In this document: positions 24,301 to 24,817 of the stretch, in pieces
How positions within the stretch are numbered: the first letter of the stretch is position 1
How the letters are laid out: each line of letters opens with the position of its first letter
IMG/VR virus record: IMGVR_UViG_3300043398_000121
Span: 1 to 24,817 of that record
Length of the DNA stretch: 24,817 nucleotides
Direction: 5' to 3' (one strand)
DNA from: a virus
Made by a program: the position numbers and the translations under genes
The notes under the pieces: model-generated
Database searches by the model: none
Told to the model about the DNA's origin: nothing
What the model saw: only the letters and a program-made list of their open reading frames with translations

Positions 24301-24817
24301 ATAACTCATGACGAAGATATTCGTATTGTTTAGGATAGTTGCCTTGGTTCATTGGTATATAGCTTGTCGTACCTAACCCAAAAGTAATAGGGTCAGTTGC
24401 CGCATCCGCTCTCCACAATAATCCACCAACAAATGCAGCCCAAGCATAAGGTGTTTTTATAAAACCAGCTCTACCCATAAAGGTATTCATAACTTCGTTT
24501 ACGTCAAATAAGCCTTTATAGTCTCTAACATTTGCTGTTGATTGTTCGCCCATTATCATACCATTGAACGGTAGAGTGTGTAGGAATAAAAATGCTTTTG
24601 CTTCTTCACTTTGTTGAGCATAGTACAGTAAACTACCAAACAAACCAACGTATTTGTTATCTTCAGTCATAAAACCTAAATAAGGAATAGCTGTGGTTCC
24701 TTTGTTTTGTTTAAAATCGTTTAGATATGTTCTTGTTTTACCAAATGGTGACCTTCTAACTGCATCCAAATTATTTATTGCACCATATGTTCTAAACATT
24801 GATGATGCTTTACTAGT
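21305..24817 (-). CDS. Tail hub / tail-tip lysin with M23 peptidase and SleB-like hydrolase domains (5' end probably beyond window)
   Basis: An ATG at 24799 gives 1164 aa, but the frame stays open through all 18 bases to the window edge and no clear start context precedes that ATG, so the true start may lie outside. Numbering from that Met: 1-640 is a long region I do not recognise. About 660-735 (GNAMIQPMMYFQLNNIPMFH, then AYLITQVKHSIKPNYMTTIF) resembles the hub/VgrG-type beta domain of T4 gp27 relatives. About 805-945 is an M23 metallopeptidase with H817-x3-D821 (HKGVD), H870 (YGH) and H939-x-H941 (GAHLHYEL). About 1000-1080 is a SleB-like cell-wall hydrolase with E1006 (SLEAG) and VAQSIYNRL. 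Likely sits at the tail tip and opens peptidoglycan during infection, functionally like T4 gp5. Confidence 0.88.
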   Translation of the reverse strand, partial: TSKASSMFRTYGAINNLDAVRRSPFGKTRTYLNDFKQNKGTTAIPYLGFMTEDNKYVGLFGSLLYYAQQSEEAKAFLFLHTLPFNGMIMGEQSTANVRDYKGLFDVNEVMNTFMGRAGFIKTPYAWAAFVGGLLWRADAATDPITFGLGTTSYIPMNQGNYPKQYEYLRHELSNSSMQFINDFGGLDYQKVDAMILQLPQQVRDEFKNVFASFVENEWAAMKPQLEVLKSNGSISDWVSAWNSITYVTTTVEDNLIFDNIYRATTSSSSIVSAYNAVYENGTKKAIDNYKVFTRYIGTDEFEDGYNFNYHYFTELKDNSDASYSVLRLLSKDIVIANNSVRIWQNDLLQGLNNATPNNTDARGKVQMLGADLELYVNKIVEALKGEYSTEIEETKRITQEVFGTDNVNIIKFQLYRTCKNLYDKWIGGTENTDSLIFKNLKFGDDNSSLKGSKNGRNGLDDELAIKRLGPNADPRLIDSFRFVTRAFKDIGDELLVNPKEAAEVVKNGTNNSFYDVVTSILSSNKFNFIALPNFINYNDPKELSAVFRPMSMAEGLSNGSGGPAFVCVYAGQASKNLDFKNSEYQNDGFDAQCYDGNLSPSVPEDFTRATSIENEHENNVAIFSVNYSQQNQNIFKDITLDQSEFSETAESLKITDEIASKGAENRVTLGGQNLYNVYSVRSYKAEVEMMGNAMIQPMMYFQLNNIPMFHGAYLITQVKHSIKPNYMTTIFNGVRVRNVETPLLDEAALYMPLLDSIVNAENLRSGLSAVNSTNPTGTIPNEMLVTPSGTVVSLFVDPFENSGNVVVTSVPGLRNLDGSIRTHKGVDFGLTFGTNLKSVYKGKIELLKYDAKGYGLYMVINHGTIDGRTYKSVYGHVSELNKDIFGKTLADLSQSDIQKIVSGYNPNIEVSTGTIIGKSGGAPKKTYVDFYNKKYDTAGHSTGAHLHYELRLGESNDGGTSFTQLQPIYSIPYLPLNAYCTYKNKTVAPANEKIIYGDSADYWSLMAICSLEAGVPQARADVAQSIYNRLATPGQPYGKTIKEIVVANKQYQPTFANRTDWVAINDSATAIKAIMYAKNWTMDKAKTELKNTIDALNNTNNQELARNFIQTRTEFLASDPTSTDVVGVIQREPLAQNNSFFWKYAGKKLIDKVPPLPPDWSSYNIERNVA

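Noticed and set aside
1-24817. tRNA genes, CRISPR arrays, insertion sequences, integrase or attachment sites
   Set aside because: Read through the gaps on both strands; none is long enough or has the needed patterns. Nothing supports lysogeny or mobile-element insertion in this window.

Overview
This window looks like part of the genome of a large, strictly lytic, contractile-tailed (myovirus-type, T4-related) phage of a Bacteroidota host, most plausibly a flavobacterium. The T4-like relationship comes from adjacent homologues of gp32, UvsX, the T4 RNase H/flap nuclease, the gp41/DnaB helicase, NrdB and NrdA, plus gp25- and gp6-like baseplate wedge proteins. The host inference has three supports: promoters matching the Bacteroidota TAnnTTTG -7 element with an upstream TTG box; A-rich translation starts with little Shine-Dalgarno; and a giant tail protein ending in repeats like those of the flavobacterial adhesin SprB. 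The DNA is AT-rich. Every convincing gene is on the minus strand, so transcription runs from 24817 towards 1.

Region 1 (24817-19242): a tail hub/lysin protein running off the window edge. It carries an M23 peptidase and a SleB-like cell-wall hydrolase at its C-terminus. It is followed by a promoter and four genes without confident function, including a 59-codon gene, and ends at a strong GGGCCC terminator. Region 2 (19241-10675): a replication, recombination and nucleotide cassette. Two tandem promoters precede the gp32-like ssDNA-binding protein; then come a UvsX-like recombinase, a FEN-type nuclease, an unknown protein, the replicative helicase, NrdB and NrdA, and a second GGGCC-stem terminator. 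Region 3 (10632-1): a tightly packed structural operon with gp25-like wedge, gp6/J-like wedge, a small membrane protein, the 1361-residue SprB-repeat protein, three tail/baseplate proteins of unknown exact role, and a partial tail-tube-like gene at the left edge.

The replication cassette thus lies between two blocks of tail genes, with terminators on both flanks. Region 2 supplies deoxynucleotides (NrdAB), unwinding (helicase), primer/flap removal (FEN) and strand exchange on gp32-coated DNA (UvsX). Regions 1 and 3 build the baseplate and the cell-wall-degrading, host-binding tip. Points most worth a second look: the SprB-like repeats and long hydrophobic block in the giant tail protein, the twin hydrolase domains in the hub, an extended promoter sequence shared by two operons (one predicted to give a leaderless mRNA), an operator-like inverted repeat over a gp32 promoter, and a bacterial-SSB-like C-terminal tip on the gp32 homologue. 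No tRNA, rRNA, CRISPR array, insertion sequence or integrase was seen, and no gap over 300 bases lacks a gene.
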